Shown here piece by piece: positions 1-7,005 of a stretch of 9,468 bases of DNA. The notes under the pieces are model-generated. The model saw only the letters and a program-made list of their open reading frames with translations. It made no database searches and was not told where the DNA came from. The stretch comes from an uncultured Prevotella sp. (lineage in GTDB: Bacteria > Bacteroidota > Bacteroidia > Bacteroidales > Bacteroidaceae), in NCBI GenBank assembly GCA_934229335.1, contig CAKQDQ010000096.1, positions 1 to 9,468 on the forward strand. The letters are read 5' to 3'. A program made the translations under genes and the position numbers. The first letter of the stretch is position 1. Each line of letters begins with the position of its first letter.

Positions 1-2815
1 CTGGTATAGCTGGGATAATATTCTTCAGGCTTGGGTTAGCGTCGGTAGCGTTCTTCCATATCTGGTAAGCGTATGACGCCATGTCCACATCGCTATCATC
101 GTCATCGTCAAGCGAGCCAGCTTTCTCATTAAACAGGTCTTGCAGGTTCTGCGCATTACCCTCAAAGAATATCTCATCGCTACCCACAACGTTAGCGTTC
201 TCGTTGATACGGTCGTTCAGTCTGGTGCGAAGTCGTATTATCTTCTCTACACCTTCGGCAGGGAAGAAGGAGTAACACTGTATCTTTTCTGCCTCTTGAC
301 CAATGCGGTCCACACGTCCTGCACGCTGAATGAGGCGTATGATAGCCCACGGCATGTCGTAGTTCACTATCACATGAGCATCTTGTAGGTTCTGACCTTC
401 AGACAATACGTCTGTGGCAACGATAATGCGCAGCTCGTCTGTGGCGTTAATGTCGGTGCCATTGCTCCTTGGTGAGAAACGTTCCACGATGTCGGTAGGG
501 TTCTTTGTGTCGCCAGTAACGCAGCCAACAGCCTTCACACCGCGTTTCTTCAACTGCGAGTATATGTAGTTAGCGGTGTCGCTGTATTGTGTGAATATAA
601 GCACTTTATCGTCTTTGTGCTCCTTAGTGAGCAATATCTCTAATTTGTTAAGCTTCTGGTCTTCCTTGGTTTGCCATGTGCCGCACTTCTTTATCCTGCT
701 GAAGAGAATGTCGCAGTCCTTTTTTAGTTGCTGTTTAAGGGAGCGTTTGAAGTATGAAGAGTCAAGGCGTTTAACGTTATTGCCACTTTTCTGCGAGATA
801 AGTTCGTAATAGTTTTTGGCTACCTTCATATATAATGCAGGGTCGGTAGAGACAAAGATGTTGCCATTCTCTTCTTTCAGTATGTTCTCTTCGGTGGCAA
901 TACCTGGTATTTGGTTTTGGTCTTCGTCCTCTGTTAAGTCATCGGGTAGGGCGTTCTCATCGCTTATAGGCAACTTCAGCTTATTGTCTATGGCATAGAT
1001 AAACACCATGTTGCGCAGTATGTGGCGATAGAGTGTGAGCAGGAACGAATAGCCAGAAGAGTCAATACGCTTAAAGAACGTACTCATACAGAATCCCATC
1101 ATGCGCTGACCAGCACGTGACAGGTTCTTTATGCACTGCAACTCTGCTCCAACAGCATCGGCAGCCTTCTTCTCATCGATGTACTTTGAGAGTCCGTAGC
1201 GAGGCAGTTTCAGTTCCTTCATGGTCTCTATCATCTCCTCACTGTATAGACGTGAGTACTGATCGCCACTCTTAGTAATGAACTTCAGTGCGCGTGGCTG
1301 TCGCTCAGGAAAGTAACTGCGCTGTCCGTTGTTGAACTGTAAGTACTTTCTGTCGTTCTCAGGGTCGGTCTTTGCGTAGTTCTCCTTAATAAAAGTGCGT
1401 GTGCGTCTGACGAGAAACAGTTTCATAAGGTCGCGCCAGTCTTCCGCTTTATCACTGTGTTCGAAAGCACGCAGACTGCGTATAGACTCATTACTGTATT
1501 TTCTTTGAAACTGATGTTCGCCACCCGCGTCTTTAATAGCACGTTCAGGACGTATGCCAAGGTCTGCGTCAGGGTCAAGAAAAAGGCGCAGTTGGTTGCT
1601 GAGGTCAGTAAAATCCTTATTGTAAGGTGTAGCGGTGAGCAGCAGAACCTTACAGTCCATCTTATTAATAAGGTCCTTGATGTTAGTGTAACGGCTGCCT
1701 TCAGAGTTGCGAAGGTTATGGCTTTCATCTATGATGAGAAGACGATAATACCTCATGTTCTCTACGTCCATCTTCTTCTGCATGGACGTTACGTCCGCCT
1801 TTAGGTCGTATTTCTTAATGTATTTCAGCCACATCTCCTGAAGATTAGCAGGACATATGATAAGTGTGCTGGCGTAAAACTGTTGTTCAAAGACCTTAGC
1901 AATGGCGCAAGCGGTGATAGTCTTGCCCAGACCTACCACGTCGCCAATCATCGCTCCGCCACGCTTATCATTGTTAAGGTGTCGCGCTGCAATCTTAACG
2001 GCAGTCTCCTGAAACTCAAAAAGGTCTTTCTTGAACATGGGGGGCAGAGTGTATTCGGCAATGCCAGAACGTGCATCTTGGCTTAACAGGTATGCCGTCT
2101 TTAGGTAAATATAATATGGAGGAATCTCTTTATTAGCCGCCCAACTGTTGTTTATAATATCAATCAGTTCCTCGCTGATGTCTATAGAGAAACGGTCGTC
2201 CCAGCGTTCGTTAAACCATTCTGCCAGATACTCATCGTCGTTGGTGTCGTTTACCTCCGTGTTCAGTTCGCCATTGCCCATCAGTCCGCTATAAGTAAGG
2301 TTGCTACTACCGAGGTAAGCGAAAATCTTTTTAATGTTACTGTTAGGGTTATAAGCCAGATATAGTTTAGCGTGCAGAGGCTCCTTGAGGTACAGTTTTA
2401 CGCAAAGTTTCTTCTCTTGCAGTTGTCGTGCGAGAGTGCGCAGCGTGTCCTCGTCCTTTGTCGTACATTTACCAATGAGCAGTTGGCGACGGAAATCTTC
2501 CGCAATTCTGCGCTTACACTTCTGTACGTAGTCAGCGTCAGGAAGCATATAGCGTCCGTATTGCAGTTTAATCAGGTCTTCGGGAGCACGGTACATGCCG
2601 ATAAGCAGTCGGGCGGTGCGCAGTGTTCTGCCGCTTTCTTCGTCAATATACGCACCTTCCAGATTGTCAACCTCATCAGAAATAAAGTCCCAACCGCGTA
2701 GATTGAAGTAGCCAACGCACAGGTCTATGCGCTTTACGCCATCTTCTGAAATGACGTCTTTAAGAACTCTCTTGAATTGTTTATCTGTAGAACTATTATC
2801 AAAAATCTTAGACAT
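1..2815 (-). CDS. PLD-nuclease / SNF2-family helicase fusion (3' end outside window)
   Basis: The reading frame is open for 938 codons from the ATG at 2815-2813 and leaves the window at position 1, so the C-terminus is missing. Residues about 1-200 look like a phospholipase-D nuclease fold: a strand-rich start (IDLCVGYFNLRGW, about 30-42), H148-x-K150, G169-S-S-N172 and E187. Only one HxK set is visible, so an active site would need a dimer. The usual Asp after HxK is not obvious. Residues about 270-850 form a superfamily-2 SNF2/RapA-type helicase: Walker A GLGKT 295-299, DESH box 363-366, TATPYN 394-399, IFTQYSD about 740-746, and motif VI QRAGRVDRIGQ 830-840. An acidic DDDDDSDVD stretch follows near 908. 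All helicase motifs are intact and no frameshift is seen. The family probably remodels or translocates on double-stranded DNA while the PLD part cuts. A role in phage or plasmid defence is inferred from architecture, not shown. No strong Shine-Dalgarno precedes the start. Confidence 0.88.
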   Translation of the reverse strand, partial: MSKIFDNSSTDKQFKRVLKDVISEDGVKRIDLCVGYFNLRGWDFISDEVDNLEGAYIDEESGRTLRTARLLIGMYRAPEDLIKLQYGRYMLPDADYVQKCKRRIAEDFRRQLLIGKCTTKDEDTLRTLARQLQEKKLCVKLYLKEPLHAKLYLAYNPNSNIKKIFAYLGSSNLTYSGLMGNGELNTEVNDTNDDEYLAEWFNERWDDRFSIDISEELIDIINNSWAANKEIPPYYIYLKTAYLLSQDARSGIAEYTLPPMFKKDLFEFQETAVKIAARHLNNDKRGGAMIGDVVGLGKTITACAIAKVFEQQFYASTLIICPANLQEMWLKYIKKYDLKADVTSMQKKMDVENMRYYRLLIIDESHNLRNSEGSRYTNIKDLINKMDCKVLLLTATPYNKDFTDLSNQLRLFLDPDADLGIRPERAIKDAGGEHQFQRKYSNESIRSLRAFEHSDKAEDWRDLMKLFLVRRTRTFIKENYAKTDPENDRKYLQFNNGQRSYFPERQPRALKFITKSGDQYSRLYSEEMIETMKELKLPRYGLSKYIDEKKAADAVGAELQCIKNLSRAGQRMMGFCMSTFFKRIDSSGYSFLLTLYRHILRNMVFIYAIDNKLKLPISDENALPDDLTEDEDQNQIPGIATEENILKEENGNIFVSTDPALYMKVAKNYYELISQKSGNNVKRLDSSYFKRSLKQQLKKDCDILFSRIKKCGTWQTKEDQKLNKLEILLTKEHKDDKVLIFTQYSDTANYIYSQLKKRGVKAVGCVTGDTKNPTDIVERFSPRSNGTDINATDELRIIVATDVLSEGQNLQDAHVIVNYDMPWAIIRLIQRAGRVDRIGQEAEKIQCYSFFPAEGVEKIIRLRTRLNDRINENANVVGSDEIFFEGNAQNLQDLFNEKAGSLDDDDDSDVDMASYAYQIWKNATDANPSLKNIIPAIP

Positions 2816-2966
2816 AGGGCATTATGGCTAACGTTGCCAGTTTCCATTGCCCTCAATTGGAATTGCTAAGTGTTATTCAGTGTTTAGGTTAACGGCATAA
2901 AAACAAAAAAGTGGGGAGCCTAAAACGAAATGTCGTAAACACCTTTTGTCGATATACCTCCTTTTT

Positions 2967-2990
2967 CGTAAGATATTTTCTTACGTAAGA
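2967..2990. promoter_or_regulatory. Operator-like nested palindrome (CGTAAGA / TCTTACG)
   Basis: CGTAAGA at 2967-2973 is followed after a 5-nt spacer (TATTT) by its exact inverse TCTTACG at 2979-2985, and a third half-site CGTAAGA lies at 2984-2990. The last two overlap as the perfect 10-bp palindrome CTTACGTAAG at 2980-2989. The element lies at or just downstream of the expected helicase transcription start, where a bound repressor would block the gene. It could instead form a 7-bp hairpin at the 5' end of that mRNA. No regulator gene is visible in the window. Confidence 0.45.
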
Positions 2991-2996
2991 CGCATA

Positions 2997-3029
2997 CAAA
3001 ATTAAGAAAAAATAAAAATATTTGGCAAA
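2997..3029 (-). promoter_or_regulatory. Bacteroidetes-type promoter for the helicase gene
   Basis: On the minus strand a -7 box TAATTTTG (2997-3004) matches the Bacteroidetes consensus TAnnTTTG. A -33 TTTG (3026-3029) lies 21 bp upstream, close to the usual spacing. Transcription would begin near 2990-2993. A second -7-like box TACTTTTG (3026-3033) overlaps the -33 element but has no good -33 partner of its own. Confidence 0.5.
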
Positions 3030-3032
3030 AGT

Positions 3033-3064
3033 ATTGCAGTATTGCAGAAAAATATCTAACTTTG
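3033..3064 (+). promoter_or_regulatory. Bacteroidetes-type promoter for the 86-residue ORF
   Basis: The -7 box TAACTTTG lies at 3057-3064 and is followed by C, as is common. ATTG at 3033-3036 is a plausible -33 element with a 20-bp gap. The -33 lies inside a tandem repeat of TATTGCAG (3032-3047), so a regulator contacting the repeat would also cover it. Transcription should start near 3070, giving a leader of about 110 nt. Confidence 0.55.
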
Positions 3065-3084
3065 CACCCGTAAACATCAAGAGT

Positions 3085-3099
3085 TGCCAATGTTTGGCA
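3085..3099 (+). other. Small hairpin in the mRNA leader
   Basis: TGCCAA (3085-3090) and TTGGCA (3094-3099) are exact inverse copies around a 3-nt loop. The 6-bp stem sits about 15 nt into the predicted transcript and 18 nt before the leader ORF. No T-run follows, so it is not a terminator. It may stabilise the mRNA 5' end or may be chance. Confidence 0.3.
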
Positions 3100-3117
3100 C
3101 ACCAACCGAGTTAAATC

Positions 3118-3186
3118 ATGAAGATAGCCACGGTGGTAAAACGATGCGTAAGTAATATTATTAACTTAAAATATTTATCTTTATGA
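3118..3186 (+). CDS. Possible 22-residue leader peptide overlapping the next start (ATGA)
   Basis: An ATG at 3118 opens a 22-codon frame with the stop TGA at 3184-3186. The stop overlaps the ATG (3183-3185) of the 86-residue gene in the compact ATGA arrangement typical of translational coupling. The peptide begins MKIATVVKRC and ends NLKYLSL; it is basic and resembles no family I know. It lies wholly downstream of the predicted promoter, so it would be transcribed. No clear Shine-Dalgarno is seen, which is common in this phylum. It could be a regulatory upstream ORF or a chance open frame: 22 codons is short, and the overlap is the main argument. Confidence 0.35.
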   Translation: MKIATVVKRCVSNIINLKYLSL

Positions 3187-3443
3187 ATTCAAATTCAAAC
3201 AAGTCAGAGTTAGTAGTGAGCGAGTATGCTCAGTCAAGAATCAAGATGTATGCAGAGCGTTTTGCTGCGTGCAGCGATGATGAGTTGCGTGAAATAAGAG
3301 AGCGCGAGAGTCGTTGTAGGGGCTGGGGCTCAGAGCGTAGTTATTACCTTTATGCTCTACATGCAGAGTGTAAGCGCAGAGAACTGGCGTCAGATGACGC
3401 TTCTAAGCGTTTGGCAAGTAGTGTGGTATTTGTAGAAGACTAA
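3183..3443 (+). CDS. Small hypothetical protein (86 residues)
   Basis: I do not recognise this protein. It is 86 residues, hydrophilic and probably mostly helical, with no signal peptide, membrane segment or clear helix-turn-helix. The Ser/Asn-rich start (about 1-9) looks disordered. Residues about 10-70 carry the likely fold: many Glu and Arg, a DELREIRERESR stretch near 33-44, GWG at 47-49, a Tyr-rich YYLYALHAE segment around 54-62, and ECKRREL after it. Cysteines occur at about 30, 45 and 63 but not as a CxxC pair. Evidence that it is real: a good upstream promoter, a strong terminator starting 2 nt after its TAA, and no competing gene. It is divergent from the nuclease-helicase and convergent with uvrA. 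A role as partner or regulator of the helicase is possible but rests only on position. Confidence 0.65.
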   Translation: MNSNSNKSELVVSEYAQSRIKMYAERFAACSDDELREIRERESRCRGWGSERSYYLYALHAECKRRELASDDASKRLASSVVFVED

Positions 3444-3444
3444 C

Positions 3445-3484
3445 AAAAAGTCCGTGGAACGCCAATGCGTTTCACGGACTTTTT
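3445..3484. terminator. Bidirectional intrinsic terminator
   Basis: AAAAAGTCCGTG (3445-3456) pairs exactly with CACGGACTTTTT (3473-3484). The stem continues through a G-T pair (3457/3472) and five more pairs to a CAAT loop at 3463-3466, giving 18 bp in total. T-runs lie on the 3' side on both strands. It begins 2 nt after the stop of the 86-residue gene and ends 12 nt before the uvrA stop, so one hairpin serves both convergent transcripts. Confidence 0.9.
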
Positions 3485-3496
3485 TATTTGTAAGCA

Positions 3497-6160
3497 TTAG
3501 TGTTTTCCTATTTGTAGTTCTGCTTTCAAGAAGCGTGCAGTCTCGCTGTCCTTACATTTAGCCACCTCTTCAGGCGTGCCAGTAGCCATTACCCTGCCGC
3601 CTTTGCGTCCACCTTCGGGTCCCATGTCGATGATATGGTCGGCAAGTTTTATCACGTCAAGGTTGTGTTCAATAATTATTACCGTATTACCCTTGTCTAC
3701 CAGACGTTGCAAAATGTTCATAAGGATGCGTATGTCCTCAAAGTGCAGCCCCGTAGTTGGCTCATCAAGAATATAGAGCGTCTTGCCTGTGTCGCGTTTA
3801 GCCAGCTCCGTTGCCAACTTAACGCGTTGACTCTCACCACCAGAGAGGGTAGTGGAGGGCTGTCCTAACTTAATATATCCTAAACCAACGTCCTGCAATG
3901 TTTTGATGCGTCGTAAGATGTTAGGCACAGACTCGAAGAACTCTACAGCCTGATTGATAGTCATGTCAAGAACATCAGAGATAGACTTACCCTTGTATCT
4001 CACCTCCAGTGTCTCTCTATTGTAACGCTTTCCGTGGCATGTCTCACACGGTACCATTACGTCTGGCAAGAAATTCATCTCAATGGTCTTGTATCCATTG
4101 CCCCCACACGTCTCGCATCGTCCACCCTTAACATTGAAAGAGAAGCGTCCAGGCTTGTAACCACGTATCTTAGCCTCAGGCAGTTCTACGAATAGCGTGC
4201 GAATGTCAGAGAATACGCCAGTGTAAGTAGCGGGGTTACTGCGTGGCGTTCTGCCTATCGGTGACTGGTCAACGTTGACCACTTTGTCAATAAGGTCAAT
4301 ACCCTCAATACTGTCATACGGCATAGGTCGCTTGAGAGAGTTATAGAAATGACCAGACAATATGGGTTGTAGCGTCTCGTTAATCAGCGTAGACTTACCC
4401 GAACCGCTGACTCCCGTCACAAGAATCAGTTTGCCGAGCGGAAACTCTACCGTAACGTTTTTAAGATTATTGCCGTGTGCTCCGCGCAGAATGATGCTCT
4501 TGCCTGTTCCCTTGCGTCGGTGTTCTGGTAGGGCTATAGTCTGCTTTCCGTTGAGATAGTTGGCGGTAATAGTATCATGTTTCAACATCTCTTGCGGTGT
4601 TCCTTGAAAGACGATGTTGCCCCCTTTGCGTCCTGCCATAGGTCCGACGTCGACAATGTAGTCAGCATTGAGCATCATGTCCTTGTCGTGCTCTACCACA
4701 ATCACCGTGTTACCGATGTCGCGTAGCTGCTTCAGTGAGTTGATGAGGCGTTCGTTGTCCCTTTGGTGCAGTCCGATAGACGGTTCATCAAGAATATACA
4801 GCACATTAACAAGCTGCGATCCGATCTGTGTAGCGAGGCGTATGCGCTGGCTTTCGCCCCCCGACAGCGACTTAGACTGCCTTCCTAACGCGAGATAGTC
4901 AAGTCCGACGTCGAGCATAAACTTCAGTCTGGTGCGTATCTCCTTTAGTATCTCGCTGGCTATAGTAGCCTGTCTCTTGTCTAAATGTTCCGTAACGTGC
5001 TCCAACCACTCATACAGTTGGTCAATATCCATATTGGCAAGCTCAGCGATATTCTTGTCCCACAGACGGTATGCCAATGCCTCCTGATTCAGTCTGGCAC
5101 CATGGCAGGCAGGGCAAGTCACCATAGAGGTCTCTTCCTCCTCCGTCTCCTCCTCGCTATTCCGTCTCTTCTTCTTCGTGGTAGCTTTCTTGTCCTGTGG
5201 CGTCTCGTTCGTTTGTAGCCCGAAAGTCTCTACTACCAGTGGGTCGTCTATCTGCACTTCTCCCAAACCTTTACAGTAAGGGCAGGCCCCTTCAGGCGAG
5301 TTGAACGAGAAGATGTTAGGTGCAGGGTCTTTATAAGCCATACCCGTGGTAGGGCACATCAGTCGTTTAGAGTAATACTTAGCCTCCTCCGTGTCCTTAT
5401 CAAGAATCATAATCAGTCCGTCGCCTTGCCTCATTGCCACACCAATGCTCTTCGTTAGGCGTTCCACCTCTTGCTCCGCGTTGCGTGCGGCAGCTTCATC
5501 ATTAGTACCTTCAGGGCGTGGTGTGACCTTAAGCTTATCAACAATGACCTCTATGTTGTGGTTTTTGTAGCGGTCGAGTCTCATTCCTGGCACCAGTTCC
5601 TGTATCACCTGGTCAACGCGTACAGACAGAAACCCCTTCTTACGTAGCTGTTCAAAGAGTTCGCGGTAGTGTCCCTTACGGTTTCTTATCAATGGAGCGA
5701 GAATGTAGATGCGCTTGTTGGCGTAAGAGTTCATAATCATCTCCACCACCTGTTCCTCCGTATACTTCACCATCTTCTCGCCTGTGACGTAGCTATATGC
5801 CGTTGCAGCACGAGCGTAAAGCAGTCGCAGATAGTCATAAACCTCAGTAGTAGTGCCGACAGTAGAGCGTGGACTCTTGTTAGTAGTCTTCTGTTCTATG
5901 CTTATTACAGGTGACAAGCCCGTTATTTTGTCAACATCAGGACGTTCCATACCTCCGAGAAAGTTCCTTGCATAAGCCGAGAACGTCTCGATGTAACGTC
6001 GTTGTCCCTCCGCAAAGATAGTGTCGAAAGCAAGCGAAGACTTACCAGAGCCAGAGAGTCCCGTAATCACCGTAAGGCTGTTACGTGGTATCTGCACGTC
6101 AACATCCTTAAGGTTGTGTACCCTTGCGCCGTAAACGTTAATCATTTCCTTATAAGTCAT
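3497..6160 (-). CDS. uvrA: Excinuclease ABC subunit A (UvrA) with reduced insertion domain
   Basis: UvrA is the damage-sensing ATPase dimer of nucleotide excision repair; it loads UvrB onto damaged DNA. Both ABC modules are complete: Walker A GLSGSGKS 34-41, LSGGESQ 432-438 and ILDEPSIGL 456-464; then GVSGSGKST 583-591, LSGGESQ 772-778 and [10 protein letters not shown] 796-805. The UvrB-binding region (about 130-255, with [11 protein letters not shown]) is present, so it should work with UvrB. The C-terminal zinc module is intact (C682, C685, C705, C708). The first zinc module has C269, C293 and C296, but Thr272 replaces the second Cys. At 887 residues it is shorter than the usual ~940. The loss maps to the insertion domain: only 48 residues (301-348), with KKKRR then EEETEEEE, separate GLG from CPAC, against roughly 120 in E. 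coli from memory. ATG at 6160 overlaps the upstream gene by 11 bp. Met6 (6145), just after that gene's stop, is an alternative start. Confidence 0.96.
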   Translation of the reverse strand: MTYKEMINVYGARVHNLKDVDVQIPRNSLTVITGLSGSGKSSLAFDTIFAEGQRRYIETFSAYARNFLGGMERPDVDKITGLSPVISIEQKTTNKSPRSTVGTTTEVYDYLRLLYARAATAYSYVTGEKMVKYTEEQVVEMIMNSYANKRIYILAPLIRNRKGHYRELFEQLRKKGFLSVRVDQVIQELVPGMRLDRYKNHNIEVIVDKLKVTPRPEGTNDEAAARNAEQEVERLTKSIGVAMRQGDGLIMILDKDTEEAKYYSKRLMCPTTGMAYKDPAPNIFSFNSPEGACPYCKGLGEVQIDDPLVVETFGLQTNETPQDKKATTKKKRRNSEEETEEEETSMVTCPACHGARLNQEALAYRLWDKNIAELANMDIDQLYEWLEHVTEHLDKRQATIASEILKEIRTRLKFMLDVGLDYLALGRQSKSLSGGESQRIRLATQIGSQLVNVLYILDEPSIGLHQRDNERLINSLKQLRDIGNTVIVVEHDKDMMLNADYIVDVGPMAGRKGGNIVFQGTPQEMLKHDTITANYLNGKQTIALPEHRRKGTGKSIILRGAHGNNLKNVTVEFPLGKLILVTGVSGSGKSTLINETLQPILSGHFYNSLKRPMPYDSIEGIDLIDKVVNVDQSPIGRTPRSNPATYTGVFSDIRTLFVELPEAKIRGYKPGRFSFNVKGGRCETCGGNGYKTIEMNFLPDVMVPCETCHGKRYNRETLEVRYKGKSISDVLDMTINQAVEFFESVPNILRRIKTLQDVGLGYIKLGQPSTTLSGGESQRVKLATELAKRDTGKTLYILDEPTTGLHFEDIRILMNILQRLVDKGNTVIIIEHNLDVIKLADHIIDMGPEGGRKGGRVMATGTPEEVAKCKDSETARFLKAELQIGKH

Positions 6161-6911
6161 AGAGATAACCTAACTTAATGTATATAGTGTTATGGTTAGA
6201 TGTGCCGAAGAAATCACGCTTAGAGTCACCGTAGATGTTGCCCAATCCATAGTAGAAACGTCCCTCCAGGTCAAAGCGTCCCACCTTATTCACGTGCAGT
6301 TCAATGCCCGCTCCGAAGGCTATACCAAAGTCGAGCTTGTTCTCTACAGGCATCTCTTCTTGCGCTTCCACCTGCGATACACGTCCGATGGCATTAGTAA
6401 AGCCGTCGGGATAGTTCTCTTTAGTGAACGGTTTGTCGTAATTTTTCTTCGTATTTTCAGAAATCATGAAGCCCACTTGAGGTCCGAGGTTCACGAAACC
6501 GTTAACACCTTTCGTCTCCTTTCCCCATGAAAGGTGTGCGAAGATAGGCAGTTGCAGATAAGTAATGTCGCGTTGGTATTGCTCAACAGTGCCCGTTTCA
6601 GGATTCGTAACAGCCCCTCCGTCAATGTTAGAGATGTCCTGTTTCCATCCCACCTGTGCCATATTCAGCTCCACCTGCAGTGCGCATAGCGTAGAGAAAT
6701 ACTTTTCCGTGGTATATCTGCCCATCAGTCCTATCAACATTCCGCCGTGCATATTCTGCGGAACAGTAGGGGTAAAGTTAATAGTGTTAAGCAAATAGCC
6801 ACCGCTTGCGCCTACACTGAACGTGTTGCGATATTCGCCAACCTGCGCTTTGACACTCGATGGCGCAAGCATCACCGCGGCAAATATGAAGAAAGAAAGT
6901 AAATGTTTCAT
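6150..6911 (-). CDS. PorT-family outer-membrane beta-barrel protein
   Basis: This 253-residue exported protein has a clear signal peptide (MKHLLSFFIFAAVMLAPSSV), probably cut after Ala22 in VKA-Q. The mature part alternates short amphipathic strands and polar loops. YLQLPIF (118-124), NLGPQVGFMIS (141-151), LDFGIAFGAGIELHV (193-207) and the final strand [11 protein letters not shown] are typical of the eight-stranded PorT/OMP_b-brl family. Such proteins sit in the outer membrane; most have no known substrate, and only some are true T9SS PorT. The start was set at the ATG at 6911 because an upstream in-frame GTG at 6941 would put ten polar residues before the signal peptide. The stop overlaps the start of uvrA, suggesting coupled translation, and the binding-fold gene lies 94 bp upstream. 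A T9SS role is possible, given the sorting-domain protein nearby, but unproven. Confidence 0.85.
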   Translation of the reverse strand: MKHLLSFFIFAAVMLAPSSVKAQVGEYRNTFSVGASGGYLLNTINFTPTVPQNMHGGMLIGLMGRYTTEKYFSTLCALQVELNMAQVGWKQDISNIDGGAVTNPETGTVEQYQRDITYLQLPIFAHLSWGKETKGVNGFVNLGPQVGFMISENTKKNYDKPFTKENYPDGFTNAIGRVSQVEAQEEMPVENKLDFGIAFGAGIELHVNKVGRFDLEGRFYYGLGNIYGDSKRDFFGTSNHNTIYIKLGYLYDL

Positions 6912-6924
6912 CAGAAAAATTTTA

Positions 6925-6998
6925 GCTGTAAGTGTTTTCACGGCTTACCGACCGTCACTCAGTGAGGAGTTAGCGTCAGTATAGAATACACTTACAGC
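6925..6998 (-). repeat. Structured intercistronic element with 11-bp inverted repeat
   Basis: GCTGTAAGTGT at 6925-6935 is the exact inverse of ACACTTACAGC at 6988-6998, enclosing 52 nt. Inside are a near-perfect palindrome TCACTCAGTGA (6955-6965) and a short CGG-CTTA-CCG hairpin (6941-6950). In the minus-strand mRNA the 3' arm ends 13 nt before the start codon of the beta-barrel gene and is followed by an A/U-rich run. It could limit translation, mark a processing site or act as a weak attenuator. No target-site duplication is visible, so a mobile origin is not supported. Confidence 0.45.
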
Positions 6999-7005
6999 CT
7001 TGTAG

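Larger units (their letters stand above)
2816..3182. other. Divergent intergenic control region
   Basis: This 367-bp AT-rich stretch separates two divergently transcribed genes, the helicase on the left and the 86-residue protein on the right. It holds one Bacteroidetes-type promoter for each direction, placed back to back around 2997-3064. It also holds a nested palindrome at 2967-2990, a tandem 8-bp repeat (TATTGCAG at 3032-3039 and 3040-3047), a small hairpin at 3085-3099 and a possible 22-codon leader ORF at 3118-3186. The helicase mRNA would have an unusually long leader of about 175 nt (2816 to about 2990). Within 2816-2960 I see no gene and no convincing terminator. Confidence 0.75.

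Noticed and set aside
1423..1804. Overlapping open frames of about 100 codons on both strands inside the helicase
   Set aside because: They lie opposite or out of frame with a 938-codon frame that carries every helicase motif; their translations are low-quality and have no upstream signals.
3032..3047. Tandem TATTGCAG repeat as a repeat array
   Set aside because: There are only two 8-bp copies with no spacer; it is at most a regulatory half-site pair overlapping the -33 region. No CRISPR-like array occurs in the window.
2889..3105. Two minus-strand frames of 61-63 codons in the divergent region
   Set aside because: They are Phe/Leu/Tyr-rich translations of AT-rich DNA and run straight through both predicted promoters and the palindrome.
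6912..6941. GTG at 6941 as start of the beta-barrel gene
   Set aside because: It would add ten residues ahead of a textbook signal peptide and would lie inside the inverted-repeat element; the ATG at 6911 fits better.
6925..6998. Inverted-repeat element as a small transposon remnant
   Set aside because: No target-site duplication flanks it, and no second copy occurs in the window.
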